A stretch of 58,672 nucleotides of DNA, from assembly GCA_902570715.1 (NCBI GenBank), contig CACFZB010000002.1, positions 1 to 58,672 of the forward strand, in the 5' to 3' direction. Under the pieces are notes generated by a model. It made no database searches. It was not told where the DNA came from and saw only the letters and a list, made by a program, of their open reading frames with translations. This stretch comes from an uncultured Pelagibacteraceae bacterium. GTDB lineage: Bacteria > Pseudomonadota > Alphaproteobacteria > Pelagibacterales > Pelagibacteraceae. Of this stretch, positions 6,751 to 15,017 are shown one piece after another. The first letter of the stretch is position 1. Each line of letters begins with the position of its first letter. The position numbers were made by a program, and so were the translations under genes.

Positions 6751-7967
6751 TTTAAATCAAAAATTTTTTTACAATTATTAATTCCTTCATTTAATCTATC
6801 TAAATCATCTTTAGTATTATAAACTCCTAATGAGGCTCTCGCACTTGCTGGAATACCTAATTTGTCATGCAGAATTTGACAACAATGATGACCTGCCCTG
6901 ATTGCAACTCCTGTTTCATCTAAAATAGTTGCAATATCATGTGGATGTACACCTTCAATGGTAAAAGATAATACACCACCTCTATCTTTAGGATTTCCAA
7001 TTAATTTAACAGAATTATTTTTTTGTAAAATTTCTTGACCATATTCAATTAGTTCTTTTTCATGATTAATTATATTTTCAATTCCAATACTCTCAAGAAA
7101 TTTTATTGATTGATCAAAAGCAATTACTTGCGCTGTTGCCATTGTCCCTGCTTCATATTTGTTTGGAAGCTCGCCATATGAAATTCTATCTTTTTTAACC
7201 TCATTAATCATTCCTCCACCACCTTGATAAGGAGGAAGTTGTTCAAGCCATTTCTTTTTTCCATACAAAACACCAAGTCCTGTTGGTCCATACATTTTGT
7301 GACATGATATTGCATAGAAATCACAATCTAGATCTTGCATGTCTAATTTTAAATGTGGTCCACCTTGACAACCATCAACTACTACTATTATTCCTTTTGA
7401 ATGAGCCAACTGAGTAATTTCTTTAATAGGTAAGACAGCGCCAGTGACATTTGAGAGATGAGTTATTGCTATTACTTTAGTTTTATCTGTTATTTCTTTT
7501 TCTATGTTTTCTATGGGAATATCGCCATCATCATTTATTTCAGCAAACTTTATTTTAACATTCTTAGATTTCCTCAAAAAATGCCAGGGCACATAATTTG
7601 AGTGATGTTCCAATTCAGTTATCAAAATTTCATCATTTGGCTCAATAATAGTTTGACCAAGAGTATTTGCTACTAAATTTAAAGCCTCTGTTGCACCTTT
7701 AGTAAAAACAATTTCATTTTTATCTTTAGCATTAATATATTTTTGAACTGAGGATCTTGTATTTTCATATAAATTTGTCGCTGCTACGGCTAAATAATGT
7801 AAACTCCTACCAACATTAGAAAATTGTTTAGAATAAAAGTCATTTATTCTATCTAAAACAATCTTTGGTTTTTGTGATGAATTAGCACTATCTAAATAAA
7901 CTAGATCATTATTCTGAATTTTTTCATCAAAAATTGGAAATTCTTTTTTAATCTTATCTATATTCAT
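6747..7967 (-). CDS. sufS: Cysteine desulfurase SufS
   Basis: A 406-residue pyridoxal-phosphate enzyme that removes sulfur from cysteine and supplies it as a persulfide for Fe-S assembly. The PLP-binding lysine is Lys224 in SCHKMYGPTG. The catalytic cysteine lies in RAGHHCCQ (Cys362, with a neighbouring Cys363). Other signatures are TKGATEALNLVA and ELEHHSNYVPW. The short catalytic loop is of the group II (SufS) type. It overlaps sufD upstream and sufU downstream by 4 nt each, consistent with tight translational coupling. Confidence 0.96.
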   Translation of the reverse strand: MNIDKIKKEFPIFDEKIQNNDLVYLDSANSSQKPKIVLDRINDFYSKQFSNVGRSLHYLAVAATNLYENTRSSVQKYINAKDKNEIVFTKGATEALNLVANTLGQTIIEPNDEILITELEHHSNYVPWHFLRKSKNVKIKFAEINDDGDIPIENIEKEITDKTKVIAITHLSNVTGAVLPIKEITQLAHSKGIIVVVDGCQGGPHLKLDMQDLDCDFYAISCHKMYGPTGLGVLYGKKKWLEQLPPYQGGGGMINEVKKDRISYGELPNKYEAGTMATAQVIAFDQSIKFLESIGIENIINHEKELIEYGQEILQKNNSVKLIGNPKDRGGVLSFTIEGVHPHDIATILDETGVAIRAGHHCCQILHDKLGIPASARASLGVYNTKDDLDRLNEGINNCKKIFDLK

Positions 7968-9211
7968 TCTTTTAATCCAATCATGTTCTTAATTAAATTT
8001 TTAATTTCTGAGTCAGTAATTTTTTCAACCACATCTAATAAAAAGCCATTAATCAAAAGTTCTTTTGATTGCTGATAGTTTAAACCTCGTGACATCAAAT
8101 AAAAAATTGAATTTTCATTTAAACTTCCTGATGCTGATCCATGAGAACATTTTACATCATCTGCGTATATTTCTAATTCTGGTTTCGCATTAAACTCTGA
8201 TGTTTCATCCAATAAAATTGCTTTACTTAACTGATAACCATCAGTCTTTTGTGCTTTAGAATTAACAAATATTTTTCCCTGATATGCAGCTTTTGATAGT
8301 TTTCCTAAAACACTTTTAATTAATTGATAACTTTTAGTATTTTCTACCAAATGATTAATTGTAGTTCTAATTTCATGTTGTTGATTTTCTTTTAATGAAA
8401 AAATACCGTTAACAAAAGCTGAAGAGTATTTACCTTTGAGATTACAATTAATTTCATTTTTAAAATAATTAGACCCAGCAGATAAAATAAATGTTTCTGA
8501 AACACTATTGGTATCTTGCTCCATATTGTTGAATGAATATTTTAAATTATCATTTTTAAATTTATCAATTTTATAATTTTTAAGAATTGAGTCTTTTTTC
8601 AAATTAAAGTTGTATAGAATATTAATAAAATTTTTATCTGCACTATCAGCAAAAAAATCAATTAGTTTTAATGAGCTATTTTGTTCTAGATCAAAATCTA
8701 ATCTTAAATTAATACTTTTTGATTTTATTTTTTGATTAGTTGTATGATAAATTATAAGAGGTTTATTTAATGTATAATTTTCTTTAATTGAAATTTTGAA
8801 TGTCTTATTTGTAAATGCATTATTTAAATAAATTAATGAATTTTCACTTTCAATTAAATCTTTTTTTTCTATTTCATCATTTATTTCAATCTTATTCTTA
8901 TCTTCGTAATTAAAATCAATTTTTTCTATTCTTCCATTTATAAAAATTATTTTATTATGTTCTAAACCATCAACAAAAATAGATGTGTCAATTTCATTTG
9001 GTAATGAATAATCATTAAAAAAACTTAAATCACCAATATTTTTTTTTATAATTTGATTTATGTCTATAAATTTCCAATTTTCCTGTTTTCTATTTGGAAA
9101 ACCTTTTTCTATAAATTTTTTCAAACACTTCTTTTTAAATTCTTTATCTTTGTCAGAAATATCTAGTGATTTATTTATTTTATCAAAATCTATTTGTATC
9201 TTTTCAGTCAT
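7964..9211 (-). CDS. sufD: SufD, Fe-S scaffold subunit
   Basis: A 415-residue SufD, the partner of SufB and SufC in the SufBC2D scaffold. The C-terminal SufB/SufD core domain is recognisable: KIFVNSKAQKTDGYQLSKAI, then DDVKCSHGSASGSLNENSIFYLMSRGL, in which the conserved CSHG histidine lies. The N-terminal half is very asparagine/lysine/isoleucine-rich and much less conserved. It starts directly after the sufC stop codon and overlaps sufS by 4 nt. Confidence 0.95.
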   Translation of the reverse strand: MTEKIQIDFDKINKSLDISDKDKEFKKKCLKKFIEKGFPNRKQENWKFIDINQIIKKNIGDLSFFNDYSLPNEIDTSIFVDGLEHNKIIFINGRIEKIDFNYEDKNKIEINDEIEKKDLIESENSLIYLNNAFTNKTFKISIKENYTLNKPLIIYHTTNQKIKSKSINLRLDFDLEQNSSLKLIDFFADSADKNFINILYNFNLKKDSILKNYKIDKFKNDNLKYSFNNMEQDTNSVSETFILSAGSNYFKNEINCNLKGKYSSAFVNGIFSLKENQQHEIRTTINHLVENTKSYQLIKSVLGKLSKAAYQGKIFVNSKAQKTDGYQLSKAILLDETSEFNAKPELEIYADDVKCSHGSASGSLNENSIFYLMSRGLNYQQSKELLINGFLLDVVEKITDSEIKNLIKNMIGLKE

Positions 9212-9946
9212 TTAATTGAAACTTTCATATCCTTTTTTTTCCAACTCGAGTGCAAGTTCTGGTCCACCAGACTTTATTATTTTTCCATTCATCAAAACAT
9301 GCACGAAATCAGGTTTAATATAATCCAGTAATCTTTGATAATGAGTAATTATTAAAAAAGAGTTATCTTTATTTCTAAGTGTGTTAACACCATCAGCAAC
9401 AATTTTTAAGGCATCAATGTCTAGTCCTGAGTCTGTTTCATCTAAAATAGATAATTTAGGTGACAACATTGACATTTGTAAAATTTCATTTTTTTTCTTT
9501 TCACCACCAGAAAAACCAACATTTAACTGTCTATTTAATTTTTCTTCATCAAATTTAAGTTCTTTTGCTTTTTCTTTAACAAGTTTTAAAAATTCAATAG
9601 CATCTAGCTCCTTTTCACCTCGAGCTTTTCTGACTGCATTTAAAGATGTTTTTAAAAAAATATTTGTATTCACTCCTGGAATTTCTAAAGGATATTGAAA
9701 AGCTAAAAATATACCTTTATGAGCCCTTTCCTCTGTTTCAAGATCAAATAGATTTTTATTTTCATATAAAACTTCGCCTGAAACTTCATAACCCTTCTTG
9801 CCAGACAAAATATTAGATAGTGTACTTTTACCTGATCCATTAGGACCCATAATTGCGTGGACTTCGCCAGGGTTTATATTTAAAGAAAAGCCCTTCAAAA
9901 TTGACTTATTTTCAACACTTGCATTTAAATTATTAATTTTAAGCAT
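9212..9946 (-). CDS. sufC: SufC, ABC-type ATPase of the Suf scaffold
   Basis: A 244-residue ABC ATPase that powers the SufBCD Fe-S scaffold; no membrane partner is involved. Walker A is GPNGSGKST (34-42), the signature is GFSGGEKKKNE, and Walker B ends LSILDETDSGLD, which is characteristic of SufC. The start overlaps the sufB stop by 1 nt (TAATG). Length and motifs are normal for the family. Confidence 0.97.
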   Translation of the reverse strand: MLKINNLNASVENKSILKGFSLNINPGEVHAIMGPNGSGKSTLSNILSGKKGYEVSGEVLYENKNLFDLETEERAHKGIFLAFQYPLEIPGVNTNIFLKTSLNAVRKARGEKELDAIEFLKLVKEKAKELKFDEEKLNRQLNVGFSGGEKKKNEILQMSMLSPKLSILDETDSGLDIDALKIVADGVNTLRNKDNSFLIITHYQRLLDYIKPDFVHVLMNGKIIKSGGPELALELEKKGYESFN

Positions 9947-11388
9947 TAACCTACGCTTCCTTCAAGGCTGATTCCTACTAATTTCTGAGCTTCAACTGCA
10001 AACTCCATTGGTAATTGCTGAAGGACTTCTTTACAAAATCCATTAACAATCAATCCCACGGCTTCTTCTGCGTTCAAACCTCTTTGTTGACAATAATGTA
10101 ATTGCTCCTCACTTATTTTAGAAGTTGTAGCCTCATGAGCTATGTTCGAGTCAAAATTTTTATTTTTGATATAAGGAACTGTATGTGCTCCACATTTATT
10201 ACCCATTAAAAGTGAGTCACACTGCGTATAGTTGCTCGAGTTTTTAGCTTTTGAATTAATGTCAACTAAACCTCTATAAGTCATATCTGAAAAACCAGCA
10301 CTAATTCCTTTAGAAATTATTTTACTTTTAGTGTTTTTTCCTAAATGAATCATTTTTGTTCCAGTGTCAGCTTTTTGATGATTGTTAGTTATGGCTATTG
10401 AATAAAATTCGCCAATTGAGTTATCACCTTTTAAAATACAACTTGGATATTTCCAGGTAATAGCAGAACCTGTTTCAACTTGAGTCCATGAAATTTTTGA
10501 ATTTCTACCTTTGCATAAACCCCTTTTAGTAACAAAATTATATATACCACCTTTTCCATTTTCATCACCTGGATACCAATTTTGAACTGTTGAGTATTTA
10601 ATTTCTGCATCATCAAGAGCGATCAACTCTACATTTGCTGCATGTAACTGATTCTCATCTCTCATTGGAGCTGTACAACCTTCTAGATAACTTACATAAC
10701 TCCCCTCATCAGCTATTATCAATGTTCTCTCAAATTGACCTGTCTCAGAAGCATTTATCCTAAAATAAGTTGATAGTTCCATCGGACATCTAATACCTTT
10801 TGGTATGTAAACAAATGATCCATCTGTAAATACAGCTGAGTTTAAAGTAGCAAAGAAATGGTCAGTTGTCGGTATTACAGTGCCAAGATATTTTTTTACT
10901 AAATCTGGATGCTTTTGTATGGCTTCAGACATAGAGCAGAAAATAATTCCTTGTTTTGTTAATTCTTCCTTAAAAGTTGTTGCTACTGAAACTGAGTCAA
11001 ATACTGCATCGACTGCTATACCATTCAATCTTGCTTGTTCTTGCAAAGGGATTCCAAGTTTTTTGTAAGTTTCTAAAAGTTTAGGGTCAAGTTCATCTAA
11101 ACTCTTAGGTTTATCTTTCATACTTTTTGGTGCAGAATAATAGTATAAATCTTGATAATCTATTTTTGGATATTTTGGTTTTTGCCAATTAGGTTCTTTT
11201 AATTTTTTAAATCTTTCAAAAGCCTTTAATCTAAAATCTAACATCCATTTTGGTTCTTTTTTTATTTCTGAAATAAAATTAATCACATTTTCATTTAAAC
11301 CTTTTGGTGCTCTAATATTTTCAATATCAGTTGAAAATCCATATTTATAATCTTTTAAATTTTCTATATCTTTTTCTCTGGTATCCAT
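9946..11388 (-). CDS. sufB: SufB, Fe-S scaffold subunit
   Basis: A 480-residue SufB, the core scaffold protein on which Fe-S clusters are built. Conserved blocks include [17 protein letters not shown]-type sequence (here [20 protein letters not shown]), [19 protein letters not shown], and the C-terminal segment with the scaffold cysteine ([14 protein letters not shown]) and the essential glutamate ([12 protein letters not shown]). It is the first structural gene of the operon, 1 nt after the iscR stop, so it shares the IscR-controlled promoter. Confidence 0.97.
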   Translation of the reverse strand: MDTREKDIENLKDYKYGFSTDIENIRAPKGLNENVINFISEIKKEPKWMLDFRLKAFERFKKLKEPNWQKPKYPKIDYQDLYYYSAPKSMKDKPKSLDELDPKLLETYKKLGIPLQEQARLNGIAVDAVFDSVSVATTFKEELTKQGIIFCSMSEAIQKHPDLVKKYLGTVIPTTDHFFATLNSAVFTDGSFVYIPKGIRCPMELSTYFRINASETGQFERTLIIADEGSYVSYLEGCTAPMRDENQLHAANVELIALDDAEIKYSTVQNWYPGDENGKGGIYNFVTKRGLCKGRNSKISWTQVETGSAITWKYPSCILKGDNSIGEFYSIAITNNHQKADTGTKMIHLGKNTKSKIISKGISAGFSDMTYRGLVDINSKAKNSSNYTQCDSLLMGNKCGAHTVPYIKNKNFDSNIAHEATTSKISEEQLHYCQQRGLNAEEAVGLIVNGFCKEVLQQLPMEFAVEAQKLVGISLEGSVG

Positions 11389-11389
11389 T

Positions 11390-11815
11390 TTATATTCTTC
11401 TTTCAGAGTTATCTTTAACTAAATCCTCTAAGCTTTTTTCCTCAAAAAAATTATTTATATGATTTTCGAGTTCATCCCAAAGATTATGAGTTAGACATTT
11501 TGTAGACTTACCATTACACCCTTTTTTTGACTCCTTTTTACATTGAACAGTTTTTACTTTTTCATCAACAGCATCAAAAATATTAGTAAGTTTAATTTCT
11601 TTAGCTTTTCTTTTTAGAATGTATCCGCCCTGAGTACCTCTTATACTTTGAACAATTTCTTTTTTTCTTAATTTTGAAAAAATTTGTTCTAAGTAATCTA
11701 AGGAAATGCCTTGTCTTAGCGAAATATCTCTTAGAGAAACTGGATTGATATTATCAAACCTAGCTAAGTCTACTAAAGCCATTACAGCATATCTGCCTTT
11801 TGATGTTAATTTCAT
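11390..11815 (-). CDS. iscR: IscR-like Rrf2-family Fe-S-sensing regulator
   Basis: A 141-residue Rrf2-family repressor with an N-terminal winged helix ([18 protein letters not shown]) and a cluster-binding loop of three cysteines and a histidine: C-x7-C-x6-C-x2-H in [22 protein letters not shown]. coli IscR has the same ligands with slightly shorter spacing. The frame extends 42 codons further upstream, but the ATG at 11815 gives the standard Rrf2 start. It is first in the suf operon, and an IscR-type operator overlaps its promoter, so feedback regulation of Fe-S assembly by holo-IscR is likely. Confidence 0.92.
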   Translation of the reverse strand: MKLTSKGRYAVMALVDLARFDNINPVSLRDISLRQGISLDYLEQIFSKLRKKEIVQSIRGTQGGYILKRKAKEIKLTNIFDAVDEKVKTVQCKKESKKGCNGKSTKCLTHNLWDELENHINNFFEEKSLEDLVKDNSERRI

Positions 11816-11835
11816 AAATCCGCAATTTACAAGGG

Positions 11836-11867
11836 TATATATAAACCTGAGTAAAATAGTCAAGTAT
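11836..11867 (-). promoter_or_regulatory. iscR-suf promoter with overlapping IscR type 1 operator
   Basis: Read on the minus strand, positions 11867-11843 match the recalled E. coli IscR type 1 consensus (ATASYYGACTRWWWYAGTCRRSTAT) at 23 of 25 positions. The two mismatches are in the right half-site. The same stretch contains the -35 element TTGACT (11863-11858), followed after 16 nt by TATATA (11841-11836). Repressor bound here would block RNA polymerase. The predicted start lies about 15 nt before the iscR ATG. Confidence 0.75.
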
Positions 11868-11949
11868 ATAGAAAAAAAAAAAACTAACAATTTGTCACGT
11901 AGTTGTGATATGTCTAATTTTTTTTTGAGAATAATAATCAATACTAATT

Positions 11950-12606
11950 ATGGATAATAAAATTTTAGAAATTTTTATTCCAGGTCCTGCAGGAAGACTA
12001 GAAGCAAAATATTTCAAAAGTAAAAAAAATACTTCTCCAATTGCGCTAGTTCTGCAACCTCACCCGCAATATGGTGGAACAATGAATAATAAGATAGTTG
12101 TTGAAACCTTTAATACTTTTATGGAAAATGATTTCTCTGTTTGTAGGGTAAATTTTAGAGGAGTTGGTAAGAGTGATGGTGAATTTGATAATGGACAAGG
12201 AGAACTTGCTGATGCTGCAGCAGCTTTAGATTGGTTAGAAAGAGAAAATTTTGATAATTCACAATGTTGGGTTTCTGGTTTTTCATTTGGATCTCTTATT
12301 GCAATGCAATTACTTATGCGAAGACCTGAAATAAATAGATTTATTTCAATTTCTCCACAACCAAACGTTTATGACTTTTCTTTTTTATCCCCATGTCCAA
12401 CTTCAGGTTTAATTGTTTATGGAAAAAAGGATGAATTAGTTCCATTGGAATTCATATCAGATTTAGATAAAAGATTAAGCTTACAAAAAGGAATAAAAGT
12501 AGAATTCCAAGCTGTGCCTGAAGCTAATCATTTTTTTTCAAAGAGTGAATTGAATTTATCAAAATGCTTAGATAAATATATCAAAAAAGAAACCGCTCTC
12601 TATTAG
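11950..12606 (+). CDS. Alpha/beta-hydrolase (small dienelactone-hydrolase-like family)
   Basis: A 218-residue cytosolic alpha/beta-hydrolase. The oxyanion-region motif QPHPQYGGTMNN (36-47), RVNFRGVGKSDGEFDNG (66-82), the nucleophile elbow GFSFGS with Ser112, an acid at Asp161 (YGKKDELVP) and His194 (EANHFF) give a complete catalytic triad. The family is widespread in alphaproteobacteria, usually annotated only as alpha/beta-hydrolase, and the substrate is unknown. It diverges from iscR and converges on anmK with a 2-nt gap. Confidence 0.87.
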   Translation: MDNKILEIFIPGPAGRLEAKYFKSKKNTSPIALVLQPHPQYGGTMNNKIVVETFNTFMENDFSVCRVNFRGVGKSDGEFDNGQGELADAAAALDWLERENFDNSQCWVSGFSFGSLIAMQLLMRRPEINRFISISPQPNVYDFSFLSPCPTSGLIVYGKKDELVPLEFISDLDKRLSLQKGIKVEFQAVPEANHFFSKSELNLSKCLDKYIKKETALY

Positions 12607-12608
12607 AA

Positions 12609-13742
12609 CTAAAAATTTTTTATAACTATTCCTCCACTTGAAATTTTTTTACATCCAGTTGTTTCTGGAAAGGAAATAGGTAAATTTAAAATAGATCTGA
12701 TTGCAAGGTAGCCAAATGCTTGGGATTCTATAAAGTCTCCATCTAAACCAAGATCATCAACAAAATAAATATTTTGATATTCCTTTTTTAAAATTTCAAC
12801 TAAAAATTTGTTTTTTCTACCTCCTCCACATAAATATATATTAATTTCTTTTTTAGAATTCGTAATCGACTTAATAATATCTTTAATTATTTGTGAAGAT
12901 AAAGCTACAAGTGTTGCCGCTCCATCTTCAAATGACAATCCCTTAATAAATGAAATATTAAAGTCTTTTATATCATAAGAGAGATTAGTATCTTTTAAAT
13001 CTTTATTTTCATTTAAATAGTCGCTATTATAAAAAAAATTATCTAATGCTTGATTGAGGACTAGTTTATTTACTTTACCTGATTTTGCTATCTCACCATT
13101 TAAATCAAATTTTTTTTTAGTATTTTTTCTAATCCATTCATCAATCAAACACATACCGGGTCCGTGATCGGAAGCTATTAACTTATCTTTATCAGAAATA
13201 TATGTGCTATTTATTATTCCACCAATATTTACAAATAAAACTTCTTTTAAATCAAATTTCTTTTGCAACATCTTATGAAAAATTGGAGTTAAAGGAGCTC
13301 CTTGTCCATCATTCTCTAAATCTTTTTTTCTAAAATCATAAACTATCTTTTTTTTCGTTAATTGAGACAAAAGAGGTCCATCTCCCAATTGTTTTGATAT
13401 TTTTTTAGAAGCATCATGATAAATAGTTTGCCCATGAAAACCAATTAAATCTAAATCTAAATTTACTTTCTTAATTATCTTATTGACTATATGAGCTTGA
13501 AAAATTGTGATTTTTCTCTCCAATTCAGCAAGTTCTTTTTCAAATTTAATTAGATCTTTTTGATTATTAATTTGATCTCTAATTTGAATTAAATCTCTAT
13601 ACAAATGGCCATCATATTCTGTATAATCATTTAAAACTGTAGTAAAATTATCATATCCATCTGACTTTATGATAGACAAATCAATACCATCCATAGAAGT
13701 GCCACTCATTAAACCCAAAACTGTGAATATCTTTTTTTTCAT
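12609..13742 (-). CDS. anmK: Anhydro-N-acetylmuramic acid kinase
   Basis: A 377-residue AnmK, which phosphorylates and opens 1,6-anhydro-N-acetylmuramic acid released from peptidoglycan, feeding it back as MurNAc-6-phosphate. Diagnostic segments are LGLMSGTSMDGID (9-21, phosphate loop), GFHGQTIYHD, FVNIGGIINSTYI and SDHGPGMCLIDEW. Length is normal. It diverges from tyrS over 45 nt. In this compact genome its retention, together with the PBP gene nearby, implies some cell-wall recycling. Confidence 0.95.
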   Translation of the reverse strand: MKKKIFTVLGLMSGTSMDGIDLSIIKSDGYDNFTTVLNDYTEYDGHLYRDLIQIRDQINNQKDLIKFEKELAELERKITIFQAHIVNKIIKKVNLDLDLIGFHGQTIYHDASKKISKQLGDGPLLSQLTKKKIVYDFRKKDLENDGQGAPLTPIFHKMLQKKFDLKEVLFVNIGGIINSTYISDKDKLIASDHGPGMCLIDEWIRKNTKKKFDLNGEIAKSGKVNKLVLNQALDNFFYNSDYLNENKDLKDTNLSYDIKDFNISFIKGLSFEDGAATLVALSSQIIKDIIKSITNSKKEINIYLCGGGRKNKFLVEILKKEYQNIYFVDDLGLDGDFIESQAFGYLAIRSILNLPISFPETTGCKKISSGGIVIKNF

Positions 13743-13787
13743 TAATATTATTTTTATAAAATTTGTATATTGTAGAACTATAGGCTT

Positions 13788-15017
13788 ATGAATAAATTTT
13801 TAAAAGAATTTAAAGAGAGGGGTTTTTTCTATCAATGCACTAATGAAAATGAATTATCTACTCAATTAGATAAAAAAATAGTAAGGGCTTATATTGGTTT
13901 TGATTGTACAGCTGAAAGTTTGCATGTTGGTAGTCTTTTACAAATAATGTGCTTAAGATTATTGCAAAAACATGGACATCAACCAATAGTTCTTCTCGGA
14001 GGAGGAACGACTAGAATTGGAGATCCATCAGGTAAAGATAAAACTAGAAAAATTTTATCAGAAAGAGAAATTGAGAAAAATACCAAAAATATTGAAAAAA
14101 TCTTAAAGAAATTTCTCAATACAGATAATAAAAAAATTAAACCATTATTTGTAAATAATTATTCGTGGCTTAAAAATTTAAATTATATCTCTTTTTTAAG
14201 AGATATAGGAAAACACTTCACTATTAACAAAATGCTTACTTTTGATAGTGTCAAAAATAGATTAGATAGAGAGCAATCGCTAAGTTACATGGAGTTTAAT
14301 TACATGATTTTGCAATCTTATGATTTTTTAGAATTATCACAAAAAAAGAATTGTTTATTACAAATTGGCGGTTCCGATCAATGGGGGAATATTGTAAATG
14401 GAGTCGATCTCATAAAAAGATACTCAAACAAACAGGTTTATGGTTTAACAACACCTCTGATCACACTAGCTACAGGAGCAAAAATGGGCAAAACAGAAAA
14501 TGGTGCAATTTGGTTAGATAAAAAATTTTTATCCCCATATGAGTATTGGCAATTTTGGAGAAATACAGATGATAGAGATGTAATAAAATTCCTTAAATTT
14601 TTTACAGATATCAATGTCGACGAAATTGAAAAATTACAAAATAAAGATATAAACCATTTAAAAGAAATTCTCGCAAATGAAACTACGGCTATGCTTCACG
14701 GTAAAAAAGAGGCGAAATCTTGTGAAGATATAGCTAAAGAAGCTTTTTCCCAAAATTCATCTGGATCGAATCTACCTAGTGTTAAAATTGATAAAAAATA
14801 TTTTATAAAAGAAATGAATATTGTTGATTTAGTAATCCTTACAAAGCTAGAAAAATCAAAAAGTGAAATTAGAAGATTAATTAAGGGAAATGCAATTAAA
14901 ATAAACAATGAGACTATAAATGATGAGAAATTTTTAATTAAAAAAGAATTGTATGATAAAGCTTTTATTAAACTCTCAATAGGAAAAAAAAGACATCTGA
15001 AAATTGAAATTAATTAA
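13788..15017 (+). CDS. tyrS: Tyrosyl-tRNA synthetase
   Basis: A 409-residue class I synthetase that charges tRNATyr. The HIGH-equivalent motif is HVGS (46-49), the KMSKS-equivalent is KMGKT in LATGAKMGKTENG, and the tyrosine-binding segment is YIGFDCTAESLH. An S4-like RNA-binding domain occupies about the last 65 residues (VDLVILTKLEKSKSEIRRLIK). It converges on the AsmA-like gene with an 8-nt overlap of the palindrome TTAATTAA, which supplies stop codons for both strands. Confidence 0.96.
   Translation: MNKFLKEFKERGFFYQCTNENELSTQLDKKIVRAYIGFDCTAESLHVGSLLQIMCLRLLQKHGHQPIVLLGGGTTRIGDPSGKDKTRKILSEREIEKNTKNIEKILKKFLNTDNKKIKPLFVNNYSWLKNLNYISFLRDIGKHFTINKMLTFDSVKNRLDREQSLSYMEFNYMILQSYDFLELSQKKNCLLQIGGSDQWGNIVNGVDLIKRYSNKQVYGLTTPLITLATGAKMGKTENGAIWLDKKFLSPYEYWQFWRNTDDRDVIKFLKFFTDINVDEIEKLQNKDINHLKEILANETTAMLHGKKEAKSCEDIAKEAFSQNSSGSNLPSVKIDKKYFIKEMNIVDLVILTKLEKSKSEIRRLIKGNAIKINNETINDEKFLIKKELYDKAFIKLSIGKKRHLKIEIN

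Noticed and set aside
11816-11941. 42-codon extension of iscR
   Set aside because: It covers the predicted promoter and operator and is not found in Rrf2 proteins.
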